Positions 1 through 9,052 of a stretch of 64,000 nt of DNA are shown here, piece by piece. The position numbers and the translations under genes are program-made. This DNA comes from Streptomyces griseus subsp. griseus (GTDB lineage: Bacteria; Actinomycetota; Actinomycetes; Streptomycetales; Streptomycetaceae): positions 310,001-374,000 of the forward strand of contig NZ_JOJE01000006.1 of the NCBI RefSeq assembly GCF_000720255.1, given 5' to 3'. Each line of letters opens with the position of its first letter. The stretch's first letter is position 1. The notes beneath the pieces were generated by a model, which saw only the letters and a program-made list of their open reading frames with translations, was not told the DNA's origin and did no database searches.

Positions 1-887
1 GCCACCCGGGCGGAGAACTCGGTGTACCCGGACAGCTCCTGAAGCCCGGCGGCCTTCTCCCGCGCCAGCACGTCGGCCACCTGCTGTGTCGGCTCGCCGG
101 CCACCTCGGCCGGGCGGGCCCACAGCCGGATGGAGCCGCCGTGAGTGGGCAGCAACTCGACGTCCACGAGCGTGAGTCCGCCGCCGGCAAGGGCCCGGAT
201 CGCGGACGCGACGGTGTAGTACTGGAAGTGCTCGTGGTAGATCGTGTCGTACTGGTTCTCCTCGATCAGGGTCAGCAGGTGCTGCACCTCGATGGAGACC
301 CAGCCGTCGTCGGCGACCAGGGCGCGCAGCCCCCGCGTGAACCCGACCACGTCGGGGATGTGCGCGTACACGTTGTTGGCCACGACCAGGTCCGCCGGGC
401 CGTGCTCGGCGCGGACGGCCGCGCCGGTCTCCGGGCTCAGGAACTCCGTGAGCGTGGGCACGCCCGCGTCCCGCGCCGCGGCGCCGACGTTCACCGACGG
501 CTCGATGCCGAGGCAGCGGATCCCGCGGTCCACCACGTGCCTCAGCAGGTACCCGTCGTTGCTCGCGACCTCCACCACGAAGGCGTCGGAGCCTTTGGTG
601 TCGAGTCCCACCCGCCGCACGGCGTCGGCGACGAACGTGCGCGCGTGCTCCACCCAGGAGGTCGAGAACGAGGAGAAGTACGCGTACTCCTTGAACGTCT
701 CCTCCGGCGTGATCAGCGGCGGGATCTGCGCCAGCCAGCAGTCGGTGCAGACCCGCAGGTGCAGCGGGTACGCCGGTTCCGGCAGGTCCAGTTGGTCCGC
801 GGCGAGAAAGCTCTCGCACGGTGGCGTCGCCCCGAGATCGACGACGCTCGCCAGCGTCGCCGAGCCGCAGAGTCGGCATCGTGTCAT
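1..887 (-). CDS. SAM-dependent methyltransferase, EPS cluster (3' end outside window)
   Basis: Class I methyltransferase of the sugar C-methyltransferase type. The N-terminus has a four-cysteine metal-binding pattern (C4, C7, C47, C50; CRLC and CTDC), as in Methyltransf_13. The SAM-binding loop EVASNDG lies at about residues 106-112, followed by the acidic strand LGIEPS. Related enzymes methylate nucleotide-linked deoxy or keto sugars, or act in sugar branches. The ATG at 887 overlaps the TGA of the upstream glycosyltransferase (ATGA), indicating translational coupling and membership of the EPS operon. About 295 codons are visible; the family is usually about 410 residues, so the C-terminal domain is missing only because the window ends. 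The exact sugar substrate cannot be read from sequence. Confidence 0.85.
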   Translation of the reverse strand, partial: MTRCRLCGSATLASVVDLGATPPCESFLAADQLDLPEPAYPLHLRVCTDCWLAQIPPLITPEETFKEYAYFSSFSTSWVEHARTFVADAVRRVGLDTKGSDAFVVEVASNDGYLLRHVVDRGIRCLGIEPSVNVGAAARDAGVPTLTEFLSPETGAAVRAEHGPADLVVANNVYAHIPDVVGFTRGLRALVADDGWVSIEVQHLLTLIEENQYDTIYHEHFQYYTVASAIRALAGGGLTLVDVELLPTHGGSIRLWARPAEVAGEPTQQVADVLAREKAAGLQELSGYTEFSARV

Positions 888-2092
888 TTGCTGCCCCCCA
901 TTGATTCCGTCCGACCCGCGATCGCGGTGCGGTACCCCTCCACCAGGTGCTCCAGCCCGACGGCCGGGCTGAAGTCCTGCTCGTAACGGCGCCGGGCCGC
1001 CTGCCCCATCTCCCGGTTGCGGACCGGCTCGGCCGTGATCCGGCGCAGGCAGGACGCGAGCGAGGCGGCCTCGCCCGGCCGGTGCAGCAGCCCGGTCACG
1101 CCGTCCTCGACGAGTTCGACGAACGCCCCGTGACCGGCGGCGACGGCCGGGACCCCCGCCGCCATCGCCTCCACGGCCACCAGGCCGAACGCCTCCAGCC
1201 ACGTGGAGGGAGCCACCACGGCGACCGATCGCGCGATGGCCTTCCGGCACTCCGCCGTGTCCAACAGGCCGACACAGCGCACGTCGTCCCGGCCCGCCGC
1301 CCAGGCGGTCACCTCCGGCTCCAGCGGCCCAGCGCCGGCGATCATGAGCGGCACGCCCACACCGCCGCTCGCCGCGAGCTCGTCCCACGCGGCCATGAGC
1401 AGCCGTACGCCCTTGGCCTCCGCGAGCCGGCCGAGATAGAGCAGATGCTCGCCGTCACCCTCTCGGCGGACGCCCGGGTCGGGCACGAAGTTGTGCTTCA
1501 CCGCCAGCAGTTCGGCCGGCATGCCGGCCCGCACCAGGACGTCGCGCTGCGCCGCGGAGATGCAGAAGAAGCGCTCCACCCCGGACCACCACCGCCGCCG
1601 GTTGACCGACAGGCTGACCGCGAGCGGCACCGTCGCCAGCCGGGAGTTCCGGTAGCAGCCGTGCCGGACGGCGGGCAGCGGCGCGGACCCGACGCACTCG
1701 GTGCACGGCCGGCCGTCCCTTTGCAGCGTGCCGGGCGGGCAGACCTGGGTGTAGTTGTGCAGCGTGGCGACGGCGGGCACGCCGGCGTCGGCGCAGGCGG
1801 CCAGCACCGCCGGCGACAGGAGCGGGAAGACGTTGTGGACGTGCACCACGTCCGGCCGCTCGGCGCGAAGCCGGGCGGCGAGCTCCTTGCGGACCGCCGG
1901 GTTCCACGGCACAAGGAGCGGTACCGCGACCTTGCCCAGCAGGGACCGGGCGGCGATGTCGTCGCTGCGCCGCTCGAACACCTCGACCCGGTGGCCGGCC
2001 CCGCGCAGCAGCGCCACCTCCTGGTCGACGACCTTGTTCTCCCCGCTCGGCTGCGCCGAGGCGTAGCGGTTGTGCACCACGAGGACGTGCAT
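884..2092 (-). CDS. GT4-family glycosyltransferase (EPS)
   Basis: A 402-residue GT-B fold retaining glycosyltransferase. The N-terminus MHVLVVHNRYASAQPSGENK is typical of the Glyco_transf_4 acceptor domain. The C-terminal donor domain carries the GT4 EX7E motif (EAFGLVAVE) followed by AMAAGVPAVA. It is cytoplasmic and probably adds one sugar to the undecaprenyl-linked repeat unit. ATG 2092 was chosen because homology begins there; upstream in-frame sequence belongs to the polymerase gene in another frame. It starts 2 nt after the polymerase stop and ends overlapping the methyltransferase start. Donor and acceptor sugars are unknown. Confidence 0.9.
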   Translation of the reverse strand: MHVLVVHNRYASAQPSGENKVVDQEVALLRGAGHRVEVFERRSDDIAARSLLGKVAVPLLVPWNPAVRKELAARLRAERPDVVHVHNVFPLLSPAVLAACADAGVPAVATLHNYTQVCPPGTLQRDGRPCTECVGSAPLPAVRHGCYRNSRLATVPLAVSLSVNRRRWWSGVERFFCISAAQRDVLVRAGMPAELLAVKHNFVPDPGVRREGDGEHLLYLGRLAEAKGVRLLMAAWDELAASGGVGVPLMIAGAGPLEPEVTAWAAGRDDVRCVGLLDTAECRKAIARSVAVVAPSTWLEAFGLVAVEAMAAGVPAVAAGHGAFVELVEDGVTGLLHRPGEAASLASCLRRITAEPVRNREMGQAARRRYEQDFSPAVGLEHLVEGYRTAIAGRTESMGGSK

Positions 2093-2094
2093 GC

Positions 2095-3351
2095 TCAGAT
2101 CACCTCCGATCTCTGGGCCCATCGCGGGACGCGCCGCCGAGGGGTTTCGGGTGTCGGGACGGGAGTGGCCGCGGCAGGTGCCGCCAGCAGCGAGGCGGCC
2201 AAGGCCAGATGCAGCAGATACGGCGAGGCGTCGCCGAGCCCCGCCTCGGTGTACGAAGCGATCGCGCAGTAGCTGATCAGGAAGATCGCACAGGCCCTCG
2301 ACAGCGACGGTGGCCGCAGCAACGCGACGCCGCCCAGCACGATGATGATGGCCGCCACCAGGGCGATGCCGGTCATGCCCTGCTCGTTGTAGACGGCCAG
2401 CCAGCTGTTGTCGATCGGGAGCCCGCCGAACGACTTGTCGCCCAAGCCCGTGCCGAACAGGTACTCCGTGGTCGTCCGGGGTGCCGCCAGCAGGGCGTTC
2501 CAGACCTTGGCCCGGCCGGTGAGGCTGGCGAAGTTCTCCTGGCTCTGCCCGCGCAGGAACCACGCCTGGAGCGCGGAGCTGAACCCCACCGCGGCCACCG
2601 CGGCGCACAGCACCGCCCAGGAGAAGACCCGGCGGGCGGCGGCACTGGTCAGGACGAGGGAGGTGATCGCCAGCACCAGCGCGATGATCAGGCCGAGCGT
2701 GGCCGTCCGGGTATGGGTCAGCGCGAGGAGGACGAGGGAGAGCGCGATGATCACCGCCGCGCTTCTCCGGTCGGTCCGGCGGCCCAGGAGGAGCAGCACG
2801 GTGAGCCCGATGATCACCGCCGCGTACTGTCCGATCTGCGGCGGGGTGAGCGGCCACAGCGCACCGACCAGCCGCCCGCCGTAGAGGTCGGGCAGGGCGG
2901 CGCCCGGTGAGATGACCAGGCCGGCCGCCACCGACCCGAGCACCGCGAAGTACATCCGGATGTGGTGCCGGACGAACGTCGTGCTGCCGTCCCACCAGCG
3001 GCTGAGCAGCCACAGGGTGCCGACGAAGAGGGCCAGCCGGGTGCAGCGGAACAGCGCGCCGAACCCGGCCCCCTGGTCCACGGTGGAGATCAGGCTCGGC
3101 ACCAGCAGCAGGGTGAGCAGGAAGACGTAGGCGCTGGGCCGGATGCGCACCCGGGGGTTGACCAGGAGCGCCAGCGCGAACGCGGCGACCAGCGAGCCCA
3201 TGGTGACCATCTGGATGAGGGAGCGGGGCAGCGGGACGATGGTCTGCGCCCCGGCGGAGCCGAGGGTGTTGAGGACGAGCAGCCCCCAGACCGTCCCTAC
3301 GATCTTCGGCCTGTGGTCTGTGTCGGTGTCCGCGGACCTCATCTCAACCAC
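2095..3351 (-). CDS. O-antigen ligase / Wzy-type polysaccharide polymerase
   Basis: Polytopic membrane protein of about 418 residues with roughly ten hydrophobic segments and a hydrophilic loop before the last third (about residues 265-310, around RAKVWNALLAAP), the layout of the Wzy_C/O-antigen ligase family. In a Wzy-dependent pathway it joins lipid-linked repeat units at the outer face of the membrane. The GTG at 3351 overlaps the beta-helix gene stop (3344). An ATG at 3342 is an alternative with an AGGGGA ribosome site about 11 nt upstream, and may be the true start. It is the only polymerase-like gene in the visible cluster. No Wzx flippase is visible; it may lie beyond the left edge. 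Confidence 0.85.
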   Translation of the reverse strand: MVEMRSADTDTDHRPKIVGTVWGLLVLNTLGSAGAQTIVPLPRSLIQMVTMGSLVAAFALALLVNPRVRIRPSAYVFLLTLLLVPSLISTVDQGAGFGALFRCTRLALFVGTLWLLSRWWDGSTTFVRHHIRMYFAVLGSVAAGLVISPGAALPDLYGGRLVGALWPLTPPQIGQYAAVIIGLTVLLLLGRRTDRRSAAVIIALSLVLLALTHTRTATLGLIIALVLAITSLVLTSAAARRVFSWAVLCAAVAAVGFSSALQAWFLRGQSQENFASLTGRAKVWNALLAAPRTTTEYLFGTGLGDKSFGGLPIDNSWLAVYNEQGMTGIALVAAIIIVLGGVALLRPPSLSRACAIFLISYCAIASYTEAGLGDASPYLLHLALAASLLAAPAAATPVPTPETPRRRVPRWAQRSEVI

Positions 3352-4867
3352 CGTCCCCTGCGCGGAAGGTGCTGCCCGCGTCCTGCCGGTACGGCTTGTC
3401 CTGCCACTGCTTGAAGTCGACCGTCCGGCTCGCGTCGTGCACGACGAAGGTCCAGGGCCCGACGTAGACGTTGTCGTGCCAGCGGTTGTGCTGCTCGCGG
3501 GTGATCGCCTCGGCCACCCGCTCGCCCTGGTACGGCGACCAGTCCGGATACGTACCGTAGTTGGACAGCACCCCCATCCGGTCGCACTTCGCCGTGCAGT
3601 CGACGACGGACTTGTCCAGCACGAAGCGGTTGTCGTGGATGTCCACCCGCTGGGTCTTCCACCGGCAGTCGGAGTAGAGCGGTGCCTTGGCGATCGCCGG
3701 CCGCGCGCAGCGGTCGGTGTTCTTCACCAGCAACGTGCAGTCACCCGACGACGTGTTGGCCGGGCTGTTGCAGAACCGGTCGGCGTTCTCCCACAGGGTG
3801 ATCCCGGACCAGTTGTTCTCCAGCACGTTCCGGTAGATGTCGATCTTGTCCGTGCGGGCCCGGACCCGTGGTTCGCCGCCGGACTCGGAGAGGTAGACGG
3901 TCGCGAACGGGAAGCTGTCGCCGTCGGCGGCCTGAGCGCGGGCCTCCACCAAGTTGTTCCGCCGGATCCGGTTCTTCCGGATGACCGCGTTGTAGCTGGT
4001 CTCGTAGATCAGCGCGGCACCGTCGTTGTCCTCGATGAGGTTGTTCTCGATGAGGAAGTCGTTGTTGTTGGTGTCCGCCCACAACCCGGTTCCGCGGTTG
4101 TCGTGCACCCAGTTGCCGCGCACGTCGGCGCCGTCCACGGCCCAGAACTTGACGCCTCCGGTGCAGCCGCAGGCCGGCCGCCGCCGCTCCCAGTCGCCCG
4201 TGTTGTTGCCCACGATCTCGTTGCCCTCGACCACCAGGCCGCGGATACCGCCGGTGGCCTGGTACGCGTTCATGCCGTACTGGCCGTTGTCGCGCAGGCA
4301 GTTGGCGCGGACCTGCTGGCGGGCGCCGGCCATCAGCCCGGCGCCGGAGTTGTTCTGGATCGTCGAGTGCTCGATCACCCACCCGTCGGCCGAGTCGTGA
4401 TTGACCACGCCCTCGTCATGGGGCGCGACGAACCCCTGCACGGTCAGATAGCGGATCGTGACGTCGCGGGCGGTGCCGCCGAACGCGTACTGATTGCTCT
4501 TCCGGCCGTCGAGCACCGCGCCCGGCGCGCCGAGGTAGACGTCCCCCTCTTTGGGGGTCACCTGGTCGTAGCGGTGCGACATGAGCGTGTGCTTGCCCGG
4601 CCGAAGCCAGAAGGTGGTGTGCGGGGGGCTGCTCCCGGTCTTCGCGGCCAGGTCGCCGGGCACCGTCGGGTCGACCGTCACCGCGCCCGCCGGCGCCTTC
4701 GCCGGCCCGGCCGCGGGCCTGGCACACACTCGGGCCACGGAGGTGGAGGAACCAGGGGTCGGCTTCGGCGCGGCGGCCGTCGTGCTGCTCTCACAGCCGG
4801 TCGCCGCCAGCAGGGCCAGCGCCAGCGGTGCCGCCGGCCACGCCCACTGCCGCCACTTGATCCCCAC
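3344..4867 (-). CDS. Secreted beta-helix lipoprotein, pectate-lyase-like
   Basis: A 507-residue right-handed parallel beta-helix protein. The signal peptide ends in a lipobox (LLAATGC, about residues 20-26), so it is probably anchored to the outer face of the membrane. The body (about 100-330) shows recurring N-rich turns such as NNSGAG, NNTGD, NNNDFLIENN and EDNDG, typical of NosD/pectate-lyase-like helices. Cysteine pairs (CGC; CTAKC) suggest disulfides. Start GTG 4867 follows a GGGGAGGG ribosome site. It lies between the heparinase-like and polymerase genes, so it probably trims or releases the uronic-acid exopolysaccharide. Catalytic residues could not be assigned; a pure binding role is possible. 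Confidence 0.8.
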   Translation of the reverse strand: MGIKWRQWAWPAAPLALALLAATGCESSTTAAAPKPTPGSSTSVARVCARPAAGPAKAPAGAVTVDPTVPGDLAAKTGSSPPHTTFWLRPGKHTLMSHRYDQVTPKEGDVYLGAPGAVLDGRKSNQYAFGGTARDVTIRYLTVQGFVAPHDEGVVNHDSADGWVIEHSTIQNNSGAGLMAGARQQVRANCLRDNGQYGMNAYQATGGIRGLVVEGNEIVGNNTGDWERRRPACGCTGGVKFWAVDGADVRGNWVHDNRGTGLWADTNNNDFLIENNLIEDNDGAALIYETSYNAVIRKNRIRRNNLVEARAQAADGDSFPFATVYLSESGGEPRVRARTDKIDIYRNVLENNWSGITLWENADRFCNSPANTSSGDCTLLVKNTDRCARPAIAKAPLYSDCRWKTQRVDIHDNRFVLDKSVVDCTAKCDRMGVLSNYGTYPDWSPYQGERVAEAITREQHNRWHDNVYVGPWTFVVHDASRTVDFKQWQDKPYRQDAGSTFRAGDGG

Positions 4868-4878
4868 GCGCCCTCCCC

Positions 4879-6843
4879 TCACTGACCGTGGAACCTGAGC
4901 ACGGTGGTGAAGCCCTCCGTGCCGTCGGTGAAGCCGGTGCCGACCAGCGTGATGGCGGGTTCCTTGCGTCCGAAGCCGGGGGAGTACCAGCCCAGCGGCG
5001 GGTCGCTCTCGCCGCGATGGGCCTGCCAGCTCAACCGCCCGGGCAGGTCGAGTTCCGCGGAGCGGTCCTCGCCGTCCCGGGTCCAGGTGAGCACTGCCCG
5101 GTTCCCCACCAGGTCCGCGGCGATCGCCGGGCCGAGGTGGAACGCCAGCCGCACGGCCCGGCGATCGCTGTGCGGGCCGCGGACCTCGTCGACCACCCTC
5201 AGCTCCTGGCTCGCGGCCGTCAGCTCCACCCTGCGGCGGTGCACGGACGGCTGGTAGCCGTCGTGCTCGGCGCACCAGCGGGCCGCCCCCTCGGTGGACG
5301 TGTCCGCGACCAGTACCCGGCTGCGGGCATGCCGCGTCCACAGGAACGGACCGCCGGAGACGGACTGGTCACCGCCGTCCAGTTGCAGGGTGTTGTGGCC
5401 GAGGGTGGACCGGAAGTACTGCCGCCACTCGGGCTGCCCGTGGTAGCAGAACGTCCCCGGGTCGGCGAGCACATCGACCCCGTCGTGCCGGACCTCGACG
5501 GACAGCGCGTCCGCGTGGGCGTGTGCGGCGATGGACAGGAACCCGTGCGGACCACCGTCGCAGCGGCACCAGATCTCCCCCGGACCGCGCAGGATGGTCA
5601 TGCCCGCGTCGGCGAAATGAGACGGTCGGCTCGCCGGGCGGGTCACGGACAGTCCACTGGGTTCGATGAGCGCGGCCAGCAGCGGGGTGCGCACATCGGT
5701 GCCGGGCACCGCCGGCCACCAGTCGCGTCGGCCGAACACGGCGTCACCGGTGGCCAGCAGTGAGCCCCAGCGGTCGGTGCCCGCGCCGTCCACGACCAGA
5801 CCGTGGCCGTCGTCCGAGTCCCCCTGGCGCGGCGGCCGCAGCCGGTTGTCCACGACGGCCGCGAGCGCGTCGGTCATCCGCAGCAGCACCAGCCGGACCG
5901 ACGCGGGGACCGGCACGCCTGCCGCATCGGCCTCGGCCACCGCGGCCAGGCCGAGCTCCAGCACCAGTCCGTGGTACTCGCCGGCCAGCTCGCGGTTGAG
6001 GCCGGAGAGAAAGGTGTTGGCGCGCAGCTGCCGCTCCAGCGACCGCAGCGCGTCGGCCCGCCAACGCGCCGAGGAGGGGAACCACCCGAACGCGCAGGCC
6101 GCGGCGAACTGCCCGGCGGCCTCGGCGATGACGTGGTTGTTCGCCGAGGACCCCCGGCTGGGGAAGGCGGCCAGCCAACGCTGGTGGTACCAGATCTGGC
6201 GGAGCGCCACCGGGTTGTCCTCGAACAGGGCGGCCGCGCCCGGCCAGCCGTCGAGCAGCCGGCGGATCCACACCCAGGACAGCAGCCGGATCCCCAGCTC
6301 GATGCCGCTGACCCAGTGCACTCCCTTCAGCGGCGCGTTGGCGACCCACCACGACCGCAGGTGCCCGGCCACGCGCTCGGCGTACCGCTCGTCCCCGGTG
6401 ACCGCGTAGGCCGCGGCGAGCACGGTGAGGTACTGATGCCGGGACAGCTCCCAGATCTGCTTGATGTCCCCGACCGTCTCCTCGTCCCGGTACGGCACGT
6501 CGAAGGCGTAGCCCTTCGGAGCCCGGCGCCCGGTCTTCGGGTCGTACCACCAGTCCGGGTCGGCCAGGTCGTCGCGGACCACCCCGAAGTACTCGGCGTG
6601 CCCGGCCATCAGCCGGTCCGCCTCAGCGACGAGACGTTTCGCGGCGTCCGGTGGCACCGCGGCGATCGTCCCGGCGGGCAGCACCGCGGTGAACCGGGCG
6701 CCGGTCACGCTCGGGCAGTCCGGCCGCGCCGACCGCCACCGCCGCCTGCGCACTGTGTCGCCCACCCGGCCCGCAACCTCCCGCGGTCCCATCCGGGACA
6801 GTCGCCGGAGGTACCAGCCCGGACTCCCCGAGCTCCCCGTCAC
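4879..6843 (-). CDS. Heparinase II/III-family polysaccharide lyase
   Basis: A 654-residue protein with the Hepar_II_III_N (alpha/alpha toroid, about 60-380) and Hepar_II_III C-terminal beta-sandwich layout. The signature region GFLSIAAHAHADALSVEV is present, as are SSANNHVIAE and NRELAGEYHGL in the toroid. The family cleaves uronic-acid-containing polymers by beta-elimination. No signal peptide is visible: the N-terminus is basic (WYLRRLSRMGPREVAGRV), as in many EPS-cluster heparinases, so where it acts is uncertain. GTG 6843 overlaps the preceding stop by 4 nt (GTGA). The pairing with an AlgD-like dehydrogenase supports a uronate polymer. Confidence 0.9.
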   Translation of the reverse strand: MTGSSGSPGWYLRRLSRMGPREVAGRVGDTVRRRRWRSARPDCPSVTGARFTAVLPAGTIAAVPPDAAKRLVAEADRLMAGHAEYFGVVRDDLADPDWWYDPKTGRRAPKGYAFDVPYRDEETVGDIKQIWELSRHQYLTVLAAAYAVTGDERYAERVAGHLRSWWVANAPLKGVHWVSGIELGIRLLSWVWIRRLLDGWPGAAALFEDNPVALRQIWYHQRWLAAFPSRGSSANNHVIAEAAGQFAAACAFGWFPSSARWRADALRSLERQLRANTFLSGLNRELAGEYHGLVLELGLAAVAEADAAGVPVPASVRLVLLRMTDALAAVVDNRLRPPRQGDSDDGHGLVVDGAGTDRWGSLLATGDAVFGRRDWWPAVPGTDVRTPLLAALIEPSGLSVTRPASRPSHFADAGMTILRGPGEIWCRCDGGPHGFLSIAAHAHADALSVEVRHDGVDVLADPGTFCYHGQPEWRQYFRSTLGHNTLQLDGGDQSVSGGPFLWTRHARSRVLVADTSTEGAARWCAEHDGYQPSVHRRRVELTAASQELRVVDEVRGPHSDRRAVRLAFHLGPAIAADLVGNRAVLTWTRDGEDRSAELDLPGRLSWQAHRGESDPPLGWYSPGFGRKEPAITLVGTGFTDGTEGFTTVLRFHGQ

Positions 6844-9035
6844 AAGGCCCTCGCCAACGTCACCGGCGCGCCGCCGGCCAGGCCGGTCTGCACGGCGAGG
6901 GTGGCCGCCGTGGTGGCGACCAGCGACTCCAGCGGCACCGGCATCGGCCCGCCGGTCCGCACGGCCTTGACGAACGCGGCCAGCTCGGCGTTCTGGCCCT
7001 TGTCCCGGGCCTTGGGCAGCCGCGAACTGACCCACCGCTTCCGGCCGGCTGTGCTTTCGAAATACACCGAGGCGCGGACGAAGTCGTCGAGCCGGAGCAC
7101 CCTGCCGTCCGCGATCAGGTCCAGCGTCTCCTTGGGGAAGCCGGACGAGCCGGTGGTGACGTAGCTGATGGTGGCGCTGGAGCCGTCCGGGTAGCGCAGC
7201 ATGACCTGCAGGTCCTCGTTGCCCGGCGTGGCGGTCGCGTACACCGAGACCGGGTCGGCATCGAGCAGCCAGCTCGCCGTGTCGATGAAGTGTCCGCCCT
7301 CGCCGGCGAACCGCGAGCCCTCGGTGCCTTGCCGGAGGTACCAGCTGCCGTGATCGAGGTGGCCCGCGTTGACCAGGTAGCGCAGGTTGGCCGGACCGGT
7401 CCGGGCGCCGAACCGCTCCTTGGCCTCCTGCAGCAGCGGCGCGAACCGGCGGTTGAAGCCGACCTGCAGCCGGTCGTTGCCGGACTCCTCCACCGCCGCG
7501 AGCACGCCGGCCAGCTCGTCCTCGGTGAGCGCCAGGGGCTTCTCCACGAACACCGTCTTGCCGGCCAGCAGCGCCTGTCGGGTCAGTTCGGCGTGCGAGC
7601 TGTGCCGGGTGACCACGAACACCGCGTCGATGGAAGTGTCGCCGAGCACGGCGTCGAGATCGGTGGTCGCCTCGGCGAAGCCGAACTTGCGCTGCGCGTT
7701 GGCCGCGGACAGCGCCGTCGTGGTGACGACCGTGGACAACTCGACACCGTCGCGCTGTGTCAGGTGCGGCAGCAGCATCGAGGTCGCGTAGTTTCCCGCG
7801 CCTATGAACCCGAGGCGCACCGGCGTCTTGGCCGCCCGGGCCGGACCCGGCTTCACGGCCACCGTGGGCACCGCCACCGCCGGGGCCCGCGCTTCCCCCG
7901 TTTCCGCCGCGTGTCCCGCGTACTGGAACAGCACGGCCACGGCCTTCAGGTCGCCGTCCTTCAGGCTCCGGTACGTCTCGACGGCGTCGTCGAAGTCGGC
8001 GACGTGGGAGATCAGGGGCTCCACGTCGACACGGCCGCGGGCGACGAGATCGAGGAAGCACGCCAGGTTGCGGCGCTCGGTCCAGCGCACATAGCCGATC
8101 GGGTAGTCCCGCCCCTCCAGCTCGTACTCCGGGTCGTAGCGCCCGGGGCCGTAACTGCGGGAGAAGCGGACGTCGAGCTCCTTCTCGTAGTACGCGTTCC
8201 ACGGCAGGTCCAGGCGGCACTTGCCGATGTCGACGACCCGGCCGCGGTCCCGGCACAACCGGGCGGCCAGCTCGACGGGCTGGTTGCTGCCGCCGCCGGC
8301 GGCCAGGTACACCTGGTCCACGCCGTGACCGCCGGTGAGTTCGGCGACGGCGGTCTCCACGGCCGCCGAGGCGGGATCGCCGCAGGCCGCCGCGCCCAGT
8401 CGCTCGGCGAGCTCGCAGCGCGCCGGGTCGGGGTCGGCCCCCACGACGTGGACTCCCGAGGCGGCCAGCAACTGCACCACCAGCTGCCCGATCAGCCCGA
8501 GGCCGATGACCAGCGCCACTTCGCCGAGCTGTGACTCGCCCTGGCGGACGCCCTGGAGCGCGATCGACCCGACGGTGCCGAAGGCCGCGTGCCGCGGCGC
8601 GAGGCCGTCCGGCACCCGGGCGTAGAGGTTCTTCGGCACCCAGTTCAGCTCGGCGTGCAAGGCGTGCTCATTGCCGGCGCAGGCCACGAGGTCGCCGACC
8701 TTCACATCGTCGATCCCGGGGCCGACCTCCTCGACCACCCCGCACAGCGAGTAGCCGAGCGGCGTGTAGGAGTCCAGCTTGCCCATCACCTTGCGATAGG
8801 TGGCGGGCACCCCGTTGGTGGCCACGCTCTGCACGACCTTGGCCACCTGGTCCGGCCGGGAACGGGCCTTGCCCAGCATCGACATGCCGGCCTCGGACAC
8901 CTTCATGAGCTCGGTCCCGGTGGAGATCAGCGAGTAGGCGCTGCGGACCAGCACACCGCCCGGCTTGCACCCCGGCACCGGCACGTCGAGCAGCGCCAGC
9001 TCGCCACTCTTGTAGTTCTGTACGACCTGTTTCAC
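6840..9035 (-). CDS. Two-domain oxidoreductase: MDR dehydrogenase + Gfo/Idh/MocA
   Basis: A 731-residue natural fusion. Residues 1 to about 370 form a zinc-type medium-chain dehydrogenase with the dinucleotide motif VIGLGLIGQL. After a linker of about 30 residues rich in Ala, Val and Pro, a Gfo/Idh/MocA domain starts at about residue 405 with GFIGAGNYATSMLLPHL and carries the EKPL motif. Fusions of this type recur in bacterial EPS clusters and are thought to oxidise/reduce nucleotide-linked sugars, but the substrate is not known. It starts 17 nt after the asparagine-synthase-like gene and overlaps the lyase start. Confidence 0.9.
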   Translation of the reverse strand: MKQVVQNYKSGELALLDVPVPGCKPGGVLVRSAYSLISTGTELMKVSEAGMSMLGKARSRPDQVAKVVQSVATNGVPATYRKVMGKLDSYTPLGYSLCGVVEEVGPGIDDVKVGDLVACAGNEHALHAELNWVPKNLYARVPDGLAPRHAAFGTVGSIALQGVRQGESQLGEVALVIGLGLIGQLVVQLLAASGVHVVGADPDPARCELAERLGAAACGDPASAAVETAVAELTGGHGVDQVYLAAGGGSNQPVELAARLCRDRGRVVDIGKCRLDLPWNAYYEKELDVRFSRSYGPGRYDPEYELEGRDYPIGYVRWTERRNLACFLDLVARGRVDVEPLISHVADFDDAVETYRSLKDGDLKAVAVLFQYAGHAAETGEARAPAVAVPTVAVKPGPARAAKTPVRLGFIGAGNYATSMLLPHLTQRDGVELSTVVTTTALSAANAQRKFGFAEATTDLDAVLGDTSIDAVFVVTRHSSHAELTRQALLAGKTVFVEKPLALTEDELAGVLAAVEESGNDRLQVGFNRRFAPLLQEAKERFGARTGPANLRYLVNAGHLDHGSWYLRQGTEGSRFAGEGGHFIDTASWLLDADPVSVYATATPGNEDLQVMLRYPDGSSATISYVTTGSSGFPKETLDLIADGRVLRLDDFVRASVYFESTAGRKRWVSSRLPKARDKGQNAELAAFVKAVRTGGPMPVPLESLVATTAATLAVQTGLAGGAPVTLARAL

Positions 9036-9052
9036 CCGAAGTCCTCTTGTCT

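Noticed and set aside
3143..4885. Long plus-strand open frame antisense to the beta-helix gene
   Set aside because: Its sequence is low-complexity Val/Arg/Gly-rich with no family motif; it is the usual shadow of a high-GC gene.
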